From: Streptomyces sp. JH34
GTDB lineage: Bacteria; Actinomycetota; Actinomycetes; Streptomycetales; Streptomycetaceae
Reading direction: 5' to 3'
DNA length: 64,000 bases
Assembly (NCBI RefSeq): GCF_029428875.1
Contig: NZ_JAJSOO010000001.1
Span: 3,100,001-3,164,000 of the forward strand
Shown piece after piece: positions 1 through 9,339 of this stretch (positions within the stretch are counted from its first letter, which is position 1; the number at the start of each line of letters is the position of its first letter). The translations under genes were made by a program, and so were the position numbers. The notes beneath the pieces are model-generated. The model had not been told where the DNA came from. It did no database searches and saw only the letters and a program-made list of their open reading frames with translations.

Positions 1-686
1 CAGCCGTAGCCCGGCAGCAGGCGGTCCTCGGCGCCGCGGCGGTCCCACAGCTCCAGCCAGGACTCCAGGTAGTCGTCGTCGTGGCGGGGCGAGGTGAAGT
101 AGGTGCGGACCGCGACACCCATCGGCCGGTCCTCCCGGCGGTGCAGGCCCATGTTGAGGGACAGCCGGGTGGAGTTGCCGTCGGCGGCGACCACGAGCGG
201 GGCGTGGAAGGTGACCGGGGTCTTCTCCTCGCCGAGCTTGGCGTGGACGCCGGTGATGCGGCCGGTGCGCTCGTCCTTGACCGGTTCCCCGACGTTGCAG
301 CGCTCGTACAGCCGCGCGCCCGCCTTCTGCGCGTTCCGGGCCAGCTGCTCGTCGAAGTCGTCGCGCTTGCGGACCAGACCGTAGTCCGGGTACGAGGCGA
401 GATCCGGCCAGTCCAGCTGGAGGCGGACGCCGCCGCCGATGATGCGCAGGCCCTTGTTGCGCAGCCAGCCGGCCTCTTCGGAGATGTCGATGCCCATGGA
501 GACGAGCTGCTTGGTGGCGCGCGGGGTCAGACCGTCGCCGCAGACCTTCTCACGCGGGAAGGCCGTCTTCTCCAGGAGGAGGACGTCGAGTCCGGCCTTC
601 GCGAGGTAGTACGCGGTCGTGGAGCCGGCTGGGCCCGCTCCGACGACGATCACGTCCGCGCTGTGTTCGGAGAGGGGCTCGGTCAC
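1..686 (-). CDS. Geranylgeranyl reductase family FAD-dependent oxidoreductase (3' end outside window)
   Basis: FAD-dependent reductase of the geranylgeranyl reductase family. Members saturate prenyl double bonds of isoprenoid chains such as menaquinone tails. About 228 N-terminal residues are present and the C-terminus runs off base 1. Seen: the dinucleotide-binding motif GAGPAG at residues 16-21, the LLLEK end of the second strand, the family block PREKVCGDGLTPRA, and VVAADGNSTR further on. The GTG start at 684-686 has GGGAG upstream. It diverges from the GNAT gene. Nearby menG makes a role in menaquinone side-chain reduction attractive, but that is inference because the substrate cannot be read from the sequence. 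Confidence 0.85.
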   Translation of the reverse strand, partial: MTEPLSEHSADVIVVGAGPAGSTTAYYLAKAGLDVLLLEKTAFPREKVCGDGLTPRATKQLVSMGIDISEEAGWLRNKGLRIIGGGVRLQLDWPDLASYPDYGLVRKRDDFDEQLARNAQKAGARLYERCNVGEPVKDERTGRITGVHAKLGEEKTPVTFHAPLVVAADGNSTRLSLNMGLHRREDRPMGVAVRTYFTSPRHDDDYLESWLELWDRRGAEDRLLPGYG

Positions 687-783
687 GGTCGGATCTCCCG
701 AAGACTCGAATTCGCGTGCCGCGCGGCACATGTCGCGTGCAGTCTATGGGTGCCTGCTGATCAACCTCCGGAAGGGCTCCCCG

Positions 784-1302
784 ATGACGCACGCACCTGG
801 CTCGACCCCGTCCGTACATCTGCGCGTCCCCACCGACGAGGACGCCCTGGCCTGGTACCGGGTGTTCGACGATCCGGAGGTCATGGAGTTCCACGGCGGC
901 CGCAGGGCGGAGTACTCCGTGTACGAGGAGTTGACCGCCCGCCAGCGCCGGCACGACGCCGAGCTCGGCCACTGTCTGTGGACGGTGCTCGACGACACCG
1001 GCTCGGTGCTCGGCTTCACGGGCGCCCAGCCGTGGCCGCACGCGTCGTTCGGCCCGGTGGGCGAGGTCGAGATCGGCTGGCGGCTGGGCAGGGCCTCCTG
1101 GGGGCAGGGGTACGCGACGGCCGCCGCACGCGCCACGCTGGAGCGGACGAGGGCGCTCGGCCTGCGGGAGGTCGTGGCGATGATCGACGTGCGGAACGCC
1201 CGCTCGGTGGCGGTCGCCGTGCGACTGGGCATGCGCCGGGCCGAGACGTACACGAGCCCGGTGACGAAGCAGGAGGCGTACTGCTTCCGGCTGGAGCTCT
1301 GA
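784..1302 (+). CDS. GNAT family N-acetyltransferase
   Basis: Predicted acetyl-CoA-dependent N-acetyltransferase of the RimJ/RimL-like GNAT type, 172 residues. Seen: an N-terminal strand VHLRVPTDEDALAWYRVFDDP, the central EVEIGWRLGRASWGQGYATAA segment holding the pyrophosphate-binding loop (GQGYAT), and the late VRNARSVAVAVRLGMRR helix typical of the fold. The ATG at 784 is chosen because GGAAGGG lies at proper spacing; an open frame extends further upstream but without a ribosome site. It converges on menG with only 12 bp between the stops. The substrate (protein N-terminus or small molecule) cannot be inferred. Confidence 0.85.
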   Translation: MTHAPGSTPSVHLRVPTDEDALAWYRVFDDPEVMEFHGGRRAEYSVYEELTARQRRHDAELGHCLWTVLDDTGSVLGFTGAQPWPHASFGPVGEVEIGWRLGRASWGQGYATAAARATLERTRALGLREVVAMIDVRNARSVAVAVRLGMRRAETYTSPVTKQEAYCFRLEL

Positions 1303-1318
1303 TCCCCGGCGGGGTCAG
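1299..1318. terminator. Possible shared terminator hairpin between convergent GNAT and menG genes
   Basis: A short inverted repeat, CTGATCCC with its near-complement GGGGTCAG, spans both stop codons. It has one G-T pair and no T-run. Position between convergent genes fits a bidirectional terminator, but the stem is short. Confidence 0.35.
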
Positions 1319-2007
1319 GCGCGCACGCCCCGGTGGAGTGCCACCACTCCACCGGTGAGGTTGCGCCAGGCCACGTCCGACCAGCCGGCCTTCTGCAGCA
1401 GCGTCGCCAGGCCGGCCTGGTCGGGCCAGGCGCGGATCGACTCGGCGAGGTAGACGTAGGCGTCGGGGTTGGACGACACCGCGCGCGCCACCGGGGGCAG
1501 CGCCCGCATCAGGTACTCGGTGTAGACGGTCCGGAAGGGCGTCCACGTCGGCTGGGAGAACTCGCAGATCACGACCCGGCCGCCGCGCCTGGTGACCCGG
1601 TACAGCTCGCTCAGCGCGGCACCGGTGTCCTGGATGTTGCGCAGCCCGAAGGAGATCGTGACCGCGTCGAAGGTCTCGTCCTTGAAGGGGAGCCTCATGC
1701 CGTCGCCCGCGGTGAACGGCATCCACGGGTGGCGCTTCTTGCCGACCCTGAGCATGCCGATCGAGAAGTCGCAGGGCACCACGTAGGCACCGGCCCGGGC
1801 GAACGGCTGCGAGGAGGTGGCCGTGCCGGCCGCGAGGTCGAGGATCTTCTGCGCCGGGCGCGCGTCGACGGCCCGGGCGACCTCCTTGCGCCACAGCCGC
1901 GCCTGTCCGAGCGACAGCACGTCGTTGGTGAGGTCGTAGTTCGCCGCCACGTCGTCGAACATCGAGGCGACTTCGTGCGGCTGCTTGTCCAGGGATGCTC
2001 GGGTCAC
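1315..2007 (-). CDS. menG: Demethylmenaquinone methyltransferase (UbiE/MenG family)
   Basis: SAM-dependent methyltransferase catalysing the last step of menaquinone synthesis, methylation of demethylmenaquinone (family knowledge), 230 residues. Seen: [20 protein letters not shown] near the N-terminus, motif [27 protein letters not shown], and the UbiE signature [15 protein letters not shown]. The GTG at 2005-2007 is used because homologous proteins begin VTRAS; GGGAGG abuts this codon, so spacing is unusually short and an upstream TTG is a less likely alternative. Together with mqnA and mqnC in the same window it supports a futalosine-type menaquinone pathway. Confidence 0.93.
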   Translation of the reverse strand: MTRASLDKQPHEVASMFDDVAANYDLTNDVLSLGQARLWRKEVARAVDARPAQKILDLAAGTATSSQPFARAGAYVVPCDFSIGMLRVGKKRHPWMPFTAGDGMRLPFKDETFDAVTISFGLRNIQDTGAALSELYRVTRRGGRVVICEFSQPTWTPFRTVYTEYLMRALPPVARAVSSNPDAYVYLAESIRAWPDQAGLATLLQKAGWSDVAWRNLTGGVVALHRGVRA

Positions 2008-2370
2008 CCTCCCATTCAAGCAGCCCGGCCTCCGCTGCCTCACGGCGGCGTGGAACGGCTCCGGCGTTTTCCCACGTGCGGTGACCTCGCCCCGTCCGCC
2101 GTGCGCCACCGGCCCGCGGAGGCGGCGTCCACATCGATCATCTGCTTTTTCGGGAACAGCGCCGCCTCGATCGTCGTCTCACGGGACGAGGGAAAGGGGT
2201 TTCCGCTCCGGTGACCCGCAGCAACTCCCGTACGAGGCAGGGGAGAGCGGGCGCTGGACATCGTGCGGATACGAACGGGCACCCGGTGCCCGAGAAGCAG
2301 GTCAGCGCGCGGGACGGATGATCCTTCCGTCCCGGGCGGCCACACCGAGAGCACGGAAATCCACCACAGC
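2008..2370. other. Intergenic region between divergent menG and the DUF3152 gene
   Basis: 363 bases holding the divergent promoter regions. I see no convincing gene, tRNA or known riboswitch. A rightward GTG at 2263 could extend the DUF3152 protein by 36 residues but lacks a well-spaced ribosome site. Confidence 0.5.
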
Positions 2371-3324
2371 ATGCGAAGTGACGACATACACAGAACACGG
2401 AGCGCGAGCGCGACCGGCCGCGGCCGGGGGGCCGGGAAGCCCTCGCCGGGCACGCGGCCCCCGGGCGTCAGGTCCCGGGGGCGGTCCGCCGCCCGCAGGA
2501 TGCGCCTGCGGCGCCGCCGCACGTTCCTCACCGGGGCGGCGCTCGCGGCCGCCGCGGCGGCGTTCCTCCACTTCTCCCCGCCGTGGCGGGACGGCGGGGA
2601 CGCGGCCGCCGTCGGCCGGGAGCCGTCCGGCACCGTCTCGTCCCCGGCCCCCGTCCCGTCCGTGCCGGAGGCGTCGGTGAGCCCGGATTCCGCGGAGTCC
2701 GCCGGGAGCTCGCCGGGCACCGGGGGGTCGTCGGACGAGGAGGAGGAGTCCGTGGACGCGGCTTCCGTACCGGCCTCGGGTCCCGGCACGTTCACGGTGG
2801 CGCGCGAGGGAGTCGGGGCGGGCGGCGGCAGCCGCTACCGCGTCGAGGTGGAGGACGGCATCGGCGTGGACCCGGACAGCGCCGCCGAGGACATCGCGCG
2901 GATACTCTCCGACCCCCGCGGCTGGGGCAAGGGAGGAAGCCGTACCTTCCGGCAGGTCGACGACGGATCGGCGGGGCTGGTGATCCGGATAGGGACTCCG
3001 AAGACCACCGACCGGCTCTGCGGGCAGTACGGCCTCAACACCAGGGGCGAGGTGAACTGCCGCGGGGGGAAGAACGTCATGGTCAATCTCGCCCGGTGGC
3101 AGCTGGGTTCACCGACGTTCGACGGGACCGCGTCCGAGTACCGGGCCCTGATCATCAATCACGAGGTGGGGCACTGGCTGGGCCACGGCCACGAGACCTG
3201 CCCCGGTGCCGGTAAGCGGGCCCCCGCCATGATGCAGCAGATCAAGGGGCTCAAGGGCTGTGTGTCGAACGCCTGGCCCTACGACGCGAAGGGCCGCTAC
3301 CTGGGCGGTCCGTCCGTGCCGTAG
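2371..3324 (+). CDS. Secreted or membrane-anchored DUF3152 protein with metzincin-type zinc motif
   Basis: Exported protein of the actinobacterial DUF3152 family, about 317 residues from the chosen ATG. Seen: an arginine-rich N-terminus, one hydrophobic segment (FLTGAALAAAAAAFLHF) that can act as signal anchor, a Ser/Pro/Glu-rich linker, then the globular domain. The domain contains HEVGHWLGHGH at residues 264-274, which fits the metzincin zinc pattern HExxHxxGxxH, so a zinc protease is likely. Cys residues in LCGQYG, VNCRGG, ETCPGAG and KGCVSN could form disulfides outside the cell. The start is uncertain: an ATG at 2500 directly before the hydrophobic segment is an alternative. Confidence 0.8.
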   Translation: MRSDDIHRTRSASATGRGRGAGKPSPGTRPPGVRSRGRSAARRMRLRRRRTFLTGAALAAAAAAFLHFSPPWRDGGDAAAVGREPSGTVSSPAPVPSVPEASVSPDSAESAGSSPGTGGSSDEEEESVDAASVPASGPGTFTVAREGVGAGGGSRYRVEVEDGIGVDPDSAAEDIARILSDPRGWGKGGSRTFRQVDDGSAGLVIRIGTPKTTDRLCGQYGLNTRGEVNCRGGKNVMVNLARWQLGSPTFDGTASEYRALIINHEVGHWLGHGHETCPGAGKRAPAMMQQIKGLKGCVSNAWPYDAKGRYLGGPSVP

Positions 3325-3337
3325 GGGACGGGGCCGG

Positions 3338-3982
3338 TCACCTGCGCCGGTACACCAGCCGCCCGCCGAGGACGGTCGCCACGCAGGTCAGGGCGCCCGC
3401 CGCGCACAGCGCCGCCTCGTCCGGCACGTCGAAGACCGCGAGGTCGGCCCGGCCGCCGGCCGTGAGCGGGCCGTGCACGGATCCCGCCAGGTCGCGGCCT
3501 CCGGCGAAGGGGTCCAGGTCCGGCTCGCCGGCCGGGGCCCCGGCCGGCGGGACCACCGTCAGACCCGCGCGTCCCACGGCGGTGCGTACGGCGGCATCGG
3601 TGAACCCGCCCGCGACATGGGTGGTGCCGTGGCGCAGCATGCGCTGGAGCCCGCGGCGTACGCTGCCGGCTCTGCGGGGCTCGTCCATCCGTGCGGCAAG
3701 CCGCTCGAAGTCCTCCCCGGTCAGGGGCTGTTCGCCGAGTTCGTCCGCCTCGCGCGGGTCGGGGTGGTAGCAGCGGGTCAGCAGGGGGACGCCGTTCCAC
3801 TGGCGCAGCCCGGGCGTGAGGACGCCCGGCCACCGGCGGATCCGGGCGGCCGGATGGGCGGCCGTCACCGCGTCGTACTGCCCGACGGCCACGATCCGGT
3901 CGCCGTCCACCGCGACCGCTCCGTCGTCCACGCCCGCCGCACCGACCGGAAGGACCAGTGGCGCGGCGTGAACGGTCAGCAC
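3338..3982 (-). CDS. Amidohydrolase-like protein (imidazolonepropionase-like N-domain), apparently degenerate
   Basis: 214-residue protein resembling the composite beta-sandwich ends of amidohydrolases. Seen: GAVAVDGDRIVAVGQYD at the start, RRWPGVLTPGLRQWNG where active family members carry PGLVNAHTH-like metal ligands, HGTTHVAGG in the middle, and the C-terminal return GPLTAGGRADLAVFDVPDEA with GGRLVYRRR. The usual HxH metal pair is absent and the protein is about half normal length, so hydrolytic activity is doubtful. The GTG start at 3980-3982 lies seven bases after the mqnC stop, implying translational coupling. A role in futalosine metabolism is inferred from context only. Confidence 0.65.
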   Translation of the reverse strand: MLTVHAAPLVLPVGAAGVDDGAVAVDGDRIVAVGQYDAVTAAHPAARIRRWPGVLTPGLRQWNGVPLLTRCYHPDPREADELGEQPLTGEDFERLAARMDEPRRAGSVRRGLQRMLRHGTTHVAGGFTDAAVRTAVGRAGLTVVPPAGAPAGEPDLDPFAGGRDLAGSVHGPLTAGGRADLAVFDVPDEAALCAAGALTCVATVLGGRLVYRRR

Positions 3983-3989
3983 GGGCGGT

Positions 3990-5189
3990 TCAGTTGGCGT
4001 CGAGGAGCTTGAGCTCCGGATGCGCCGTGCCGCCGTCGATCGCGGTCGAGGAGATGTGCGAGACGACCCGCTCGTCGACCGGGTCGTTCGCCGGGTCGTC
4101 GTGGACGACGAGGTGCTCGTAGGTCGTGGCGCGCTGGGCGGGGACGCGGCCCGCCTTGCGGATCAGGTCGATGATCTCGAGCCGGTTCGAGCGGTGCCTG
4201 GCGCCGGCCGAGGAGACGACGTTCTCCTCCAGCATGATCGAGCCGAGGTCGTCCGCGCCGTAGTGCAGGGAGAGCTGGCCGACCTCCTTGCCGGTGGTCA
4301 GCCAGGAGCCCTGGATGTGGGCGACGTTGTCGAGGAACAGCCGGGCGATGGCGATCATCCGCAGGTACTCGAAGAGCGTGGCCTGCGTCTGTCCCTTCAG
4401 CTTGTTGTTCTCCGGCTGGTAGGTGTACGGGATGAAGGCGCGGAAGCCGCCCGTGCGGTCCTGCAGGTCGCGGATCATCCGCAGGTGCTCGATGCGCTCG
4501 GCGTTGGTCTCGCCGGTTCCCATCAGCATGGTGGAGGTGGACTCGACACCGAGGCCGTGGGCGATCTCCATGATCTCCAGCCAGCGCTCGCCCGACTCCT
4601 TGAGCGGGGCGATCGCCGTACGCGGCCGGGCGGGCAGCAGTTCGGCGCCCGCGCCGGCGAAGGAGTCGAGACCGGCCGCGTGGATCCGCTCGATCGCCTC
4701 CTTCGCGGAGACGCCGGAGATCCGGGCCATGTGCTCGATCTCGGAGGCGCCCAGCGAGTGGATGACCAGCTGCGGGAACGCCTTCTTGATCGCGGAGAAG
4801 TGCTCCTCGTAGTACTCGACGCCGTAGTCCGGGTGGTGGCCGCCCTGGAACATGATCTGGGTGCCGCCCAGCTCGACGGTCTCCGCGCAGCGGCGCAGGA
4901 TGTCGTCGAGGTCCCGGGACCAGCCCTTGCCGGTGTCCTTGGGCGGTGCGTAGAAGGCGCAGAACTTGCAGGCGGTGACGCAGACGTTCGTGTAGTTGAT
5001 GTTGCGCTCGATGATGTACGTCGCGATGTGCTCCGTACCGGCGTAACGGCGTCGGCGCGCGGCGTCCGCCGCGGCTCCCAGCGCGTGCAGCGGAGCCGAC
5101 CTGTACAGGTCGAGCGCCTCCTCCGGGGAGATCCGCCCGCCTTCGGCGGCGCGGTCGAGGACGGGCTGAAGGTCGGCCTTCTCGGTCAC
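3990..5189 (-). CDS. mqnC: Cyclic dehypoxanthinyl futalosine synthase
   Basis: Radical-SAM enzyme of the futalosine menaquinone pathway that cyclises dehypoxanthinyl futalosine (family knowledge), 399 residues, normal length. Seen: the [4Fe-4S] ligands C70, C74 and C77 in CVTACKFC with the following AFYAPP, then GGTQIMFQGGHHPD, SALGASEIEH-like SLGASEIEHMARISG, and SSTMLMGTGETNAERIEHL, all typical of MqnC. It is the first gene of a two-gene leftward unit with the amidohydrolase-like gene. The mqnA gene lies about 2.2 kb away in the same orientation. Confidence 0.95.
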   Translation of the reverse strand: MTEKADLQPVLDRAAEGGRISPEEALDLYRSAPLHALGAAADAARRRRYAGTEHIATYIIERNINYTNVCVTACKFCAFYAPPKDTGKGWSRDLDDILRRCAETVELGGTQIMFQGGHHPDYGVEYYEEHFSAIKKAFPQLVIHSLGASEIEHMARISGVSAKEAIERIHAAGLDSFAGAGAELLPARPRTAIAPLKESGERWLEIMEIAHGLGVESTSTMLMGTGETNAERIEHLRMIRDLQDRTGGFRAFIPYTYQPENNKLKGQTQATLFEYLRMIAIARLFLDNVAHIQGSWLTTGKEVGQLSLHYGADDLGSIMLEENVVSSAGARHRSNRLEIIDLIRKAGRVPAQRATTYEHLVVHDDPANDPVDERVVSHISSTAIDGGTAHPELKLLDAN

Positions 5190-5261
5190 CGGGCTGTCAC
5201 CTTTCGGCGGTTCTTCTGCTGTTCCACGGACCGATCCAGCGTACGCCAGCCCTTGCCGGGG

Positions 5262-6947
5262 TCAGCCGTCGGACCGGGTGAGTGTGCCCTTCGGGGTGCC
5301 GGCGGCCTCCTCGTGGGACTCGTAGCGCAGGGTGCCCTCGGAGGTGAGGGTGAAGTCCAGGTCGGCGTCGCCGCCCGTGCACATCGCCCCGGTGCGGGCG
5401 TCCGGGTCGGCGCGCTCCCGGATCTTCAGCTCGGTGGCCGTGCCGGAGACGAGCGTGCCGACGCCCTTGCAGACGACGGTCGTCCCGAGCGCGTCGAAGC
5501 GGTACGACAGCCGGACCACCTCCTCGCCCTTCTTCCCCTCGACGAAGACGGCGGTGACCGTGCCGTGCGGCGCGCCGCTGCGTTCGGTCGCCGAGCCCTT
5601 CCACGTGCCGGCGAACGCCTTCGGCAGCGCGCTCACCTGGGCGGCCCCCGGGAAGGTGGCCGACGGGGACGGCCCCCCGGAGTCCGACGGGTCCTGCGAG
5701 CCGGTGGACGCGGGAGGCTGTGCGGCGTCGTTCCCGTGGTCCTTGTCGCCGCGGTCGCCCGTGAACAGGTCCCCCGTCATCGCGGCGCCGACGGTGACCG
5801 CGGCGAGCGCCCCGGCGACCGCCAGCGCGACGGTGCAGCTGACCCGCCGGCCCCGGGGTGCGCCGGACCGCGGGCCGGCGTCCACGGTGACGGCGACACG
5901 GGGGCCGCCCGTGCCGCGTTCCCCCGGCGTGTCCGAGGTGACCGGCGGCCCGGCAGGCGGGGGCGGCAGCGGAGGACCGAAGGTGCCGATCGCCGCGCTC
6001 CCCAGTGAGGCGTTGCTGAACGGCACGGGCCCGGACTGCACCGGGGCGTCCTGCGGCTCCAGGTCCAGCAGGGCCACCGCCGAACGGCTGACCTCACGGA
6101 CCAGCGGACCCGGCAGCCAGCCCGGCGCCACCAGTGCCGCCGCGCCGCCGGGCGCGAGCGTGCGTCCGAGCTCGGCGGGGGTGGGCCGGTCGGCGGGGTC
6201 CTTGGCGAGGCACCGGGCGACCAGCTCACGCAGTTCGCCCTCCAGGTCCCCGAGTTCGGGCTCCTCGTGCACCACCTTGTAGAGGAGTACGGCGGACGAG
6301 TCGCCGGGGAAGGGCGCGGTGCCGGTCGCCGCGTAGGCGAGGACCGCCCCGAGCGAGAACACGTCGGCCGCGCCGGAGATGTCCAGGCCGCGGATCTGTT
6401 CCGGCGCCATGTAGCCGGGCGAGCCGACGGAGACGCCGGTGGAGGTGAGGGAGACGGTGGCCCCCAGCGCCCGGGCGATGCCGAAGTCGATCAGCCGGGG
6501 GCCGTCCAGGGCGAGCAGGACGTTGGAGGGCTTCACGTCCCGGTGGATGAGGCCGTGTGCGTGTACGGCGTCGAGTGCCTCGCCGAGCCCCGCCCCCAGC
6601 GCCCGTACCGCGTATTCGGGCAGCGGACCGTGACGGGTCACGGCGTCGGACAGCGGCGGCCCGGCCACGTACCCGGTCGCCACCCAGGGCACGGCCGCGT
6701 CGGGGTCGGCGTCCAGGACCGGGGCCGTCCACCGCGCGCCGAGGCGCCGGGCGGCGTCCACCTCACGCCGGAACCGCGCGCGGAACTGCTCGTCCAGGGC
6801 GAAGTGGGGGTGTACGACCTTGACCGCGACCGTGCGTCCCCCCGTGCTGCGGCCCAGGTAGACCCGGCCCATTCCGCCGGCGCCGAGTCTGCCGAGCAGC
6901 CGGTAGGCGCCGATGGTGTGCGGTTCGCCGGCTTCCAGCGGCTGCAT
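5262..6947 (-). CDS. Membrane-anchored Ser/Thr protein kinase (PknB-like) with small extracytoplasmic domain
   Basis: Hanks-type kinase of 561 residues. Seen: glycine loop GRLGAGGMG at residues 19-27, catalytic Lys K43, HRDVKPSN with Asp D137, DFG at 154-156, an activation loop with SLTSTGVSVGSPGYMAPEQ, and DVFSLG. A proline-rich linker (about 300-360) precedes one membrane span (CTVALAVAGALAAVTVGAAM). The last ~120 residues, rich in strands (GTWKGSATERSG, VVRLSYRFDALG) with two Cys, would lie outside as a sensor. There are no PASTA repeats. The ATG has GGGGGAG upstream. It is monocistronic, and its substrate is not indicated. Confidence 0.88.
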   Translation of the reverse strand: MQPLEAGEPHTIGAYRLLGRLGAGGMGRVYLGRSTGGRTVAVKVVHPHFALDEQFRARFRREVDAARRLGARWTAPVLDADPDAAVPWVATGYVAGPPLSDAVTRHGPLPEYAVRALGAGLGEALDAVHAHGLIHRDVKPSNVLLALDGPRLIDFGIARALGATVSLTSTGVSVGSPGYMAPEQIRGLDISGAADVFSLGAVLAYAATGTAPFPGDSSAVLLYKVVHEEPELGDLEGELRELVARCLAKDPADRPTPAELGRTLAPGGAAALVAPGWLPGPLVREVSRSAVALLDLEPQDAPVQSGPVPFSNASLGSAAIGTFGPPLPPPPAGPPVTSDTPGERGTGGPRVAVTVDAGPRSGAPRGRRVSCTVALAVAGALAAVTVGAAMTGDLFTGDRGDKDHGNDAAQPPASTGSQDPSDSGGPSPSATFPGAAQVSALPKAFAGTWKGSATERSGAPHGTVTAVFVEGKKGEEVVRLSYRFDALGTTVVCKGVGTLVSGTATELKIRERADPDARTGAMCTGGDADLDFTLTSEGTLRYESHEEAAGTPKGTLTRSDG

Positions 6948-7410
6948 ACGGTCTCCCCCTGTGGACCCGGGACTCGGACGGCAGCCTAGGCCGCCCGCGT
7001 CGCACGGTCACGAAGACCCCTTCCGCCGATATCGCCCCTATGGGCACGAAGCAGGGATTTCGCCACACGGAAAGGCGCGAATACGTCGTCCGTCCGTGCC
7101 GATCGGGGTTCACGACAGGGAAACCGGAAGGCGTTCCGCGATACGACCGCTATTCGCCCGCCCTCCATGAAGAGGCGTATGGAGGGATGCGCCGAGAGGG
7201 ATGCCGAGGGGGATGCCGAGAGGGGTCGCACGACAGAACTCCGACATTCGTAGCCTTTCAGGGGAACGGAATGCCGGAGTCACACGTCGGGGGTAAAGCG
7301 CGGCGCGGAGAAGCGGGGCCCGGGATGGTGCAGGATTCACCTTTCCTCCGGCACGCATTCCCGTTCCCCGTCGCCGGACGCCGGCCCACGGCCCCGGCCG
7401 CCGCCGGCGG
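6948..7410. other. Intergenic region with hairpin and short tandem repeats
   Basis: 463 bases between the kinase gene and the 3' end of mqnA. It holds an 8-bp perfect inverted repeat, CCCTCCAT at 7161-7168 and ATGGAGGG at 7179-7186. This is followed by a short tandem repeat with unit GGGATGCCGAG(A/G): a first copy with two extra bases from 7184, then clean 12-base copies at 7198-7209 and 7210-7221. No convincing gene is visible on either strand. The region may hold the mqnA terminator. Confidence 0.55.
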
Positions 7411-8298
<888 letters not shown>

Positions 8299-8480
8299 CT
8301 AGACCCGTCCCTCTCGGCCGACGTCATCGGGGCGCCCGACTGCCCCGCGGGGGGCTTGTCCGTCAGCTCTCCGGGGGCCCAATCAAACATCCGGGTGAAG
8401 TGATCTTTCCCTCTACCGCTCCCCACAGACTGCGTGCTAGGCTCGCCCGCAAGTTGCAGTTTGGTTTCCCTTGCAGTACA

Positions 8481-8512
8481 GAGCCTGCGGAGCATGTAAC
8501 CCGCAGGCTTTT
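8481..8512 (+). promoter_or_regulatory. Terminator-like hairpin in the cold-shock mRNA leader
   Basis: AGCCTGCGG at 8482-8490 pairs perfectly with CCGCAGGCT at 8501-8509 across a 10-base loop. TTT follows, then TTTT four bases later. This is a textbook intrinsic-terminator shape about 65 bases before the cold-shock start codon. It may act as an attenuator or thermosensitive leader, or it may end a short separate transcript. Function is inferred. Confidence 0.65.
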
Positions 8513-8574
8513 GTAGTTTTCAGACTTGTTTGCAGGTTCTGGAGCAGGGCAACCCTTTGGCCCAAGGAGGGCTT

Positions 8575-8778
8575 ATGGCTACCGGAACCGTCAAGTGGTT
8601 CAACGCTGAAAAGGGCTTCGGCTTCATCGCCCAGGACGGCGGCGGCCCGGATGTCTTCGTCCACTACTCCGCGATCAACGCGTCCGGGTTCCGCTCCCTC
8701 GAGGAGAACCAGGTCGTGAACTTCGACGTCACTCAGGGACCCAAGGGTCCGCAGGCTGAGAACGTCACCCCGGCCTAG
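8575..8778 (+). CDS. Cold-shock domain protein (CspA family)
   Basis: 67-residue single cold-shock domain that binds single-stranded RNA/DNA and acts as RNA chaperone (family knowledge). Seen: [21 protein letters not shown] with RNP-1 (KGFGFI) and RNP-2 (VFVHYSAI), ending [10 protein letters not shown]. The ATG at 8575 is fixed by an ideal AAGGAGG at 8564-8570; an upstream in-frame start at 8530 lies inside the leader and is unlikely. The leader carries a terminator-like stem-loop and a strong terminator follows the gene, so it is a single-gene transcript. Post-transcriptional control through the leader is likely. Confidence 0.95.
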   Translation: MATGTVKWFNAEKGFGFIAQDGGGPDVFVHYSAINASGFRSLEENQVVNFDVTQGPKGPQAENVTPA

Positions 8779-8819
8779 TTGCCCGGGTCGGCCGATCGCG
8801 GCCGAGTGAGCAGTACCCA

Positions 8820-8866
8820 AGGAGCCCCGCTCCCCCGCTTCGGCGGAGGAGCGGGGCTCCTGCCTT
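8820..8866 (+). terminator. Intrinsic terminator of the cold-shock gene
   Basis: GGAGCCCCGCTCC at 8821-8833 pairs with GGAGCGGGGCTCC at 8848-8860. A small nested CCGC/GCGG stem sits in the loop, and TGCCTTTCC follows. It lies 40 bases after the stop codon. Confidence 0.8.
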
Positions 8867-8885
8867 TCCGGTCCGGTTCCGGTGA

Positions 8886-9161
8886 GGCGCGGTCACCGTC
8901 CACGCCGGTGTGACCGTCGGGGCCCCGGCAGGCCCGCTCGGAGACACGGGCGTCACGGTCGTCGAACTGCCCGCCTTCGAGGCGGCGACCATCGTGCACC
9001 GGGGTTCCATGGACCACGTCCTGGCGACGGATCAGACCCTGGCCCGCTGGGTCGGCGACCACGGACGACGGCCGGCCGGTCACGCCCCTGAGGTCTCTCC
9101 GGAGTGCCCGGAGGACCGCGAGAAGTGGGTCACCGAACTCCAGCTTCCCCTCGTCGGCTGA
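8886..9161 (+). pseudogene. Fragment of a GyrI-like effector-binding-domain protein
   Basis: The open frame from GTG 8910 encodes about 83 residues matching only the C-terminal half of a GyrI-like (MerR/AraC effector-binding) domain. Seen: VTVVELPAFEAATIVHRGSM, then LARWVGDHGRRPAGHAPEVS, ending EKWVTELQLPLVG, the normal domain end. The DNA-binding domain and first half of the sensor domain are missing and a stop codon lies at 8883. It is most likely a regulator remnant, although a short expressed protein cannot be excluded. Confidence 0.6.
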
Positions 9162-9339
9162 CCTGACGTCACCCGCCGCACGGGCCCCCGGCCCTCGTTC
9201 TTGTCGAGGGCCTGTGCAGAGCGCCACCCGATACTGACGAGCCCGCCCATAACAAGGCAGACTGTTGACCGCGATACCAGCGGTACGAAGCAGAGCGGGA
9301 TCAGCAGGACCGGCGGGGCGAGCAGGACAGGGGGGCATC

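Noticed and set aside
4020..6008. 662-codon plus-strand open frame across mqnC and the kinase gene
   Set aside because: Its codons mirror the opposite-strand genes, it has no recognisable domain, and both real genes beneath it are well supported.
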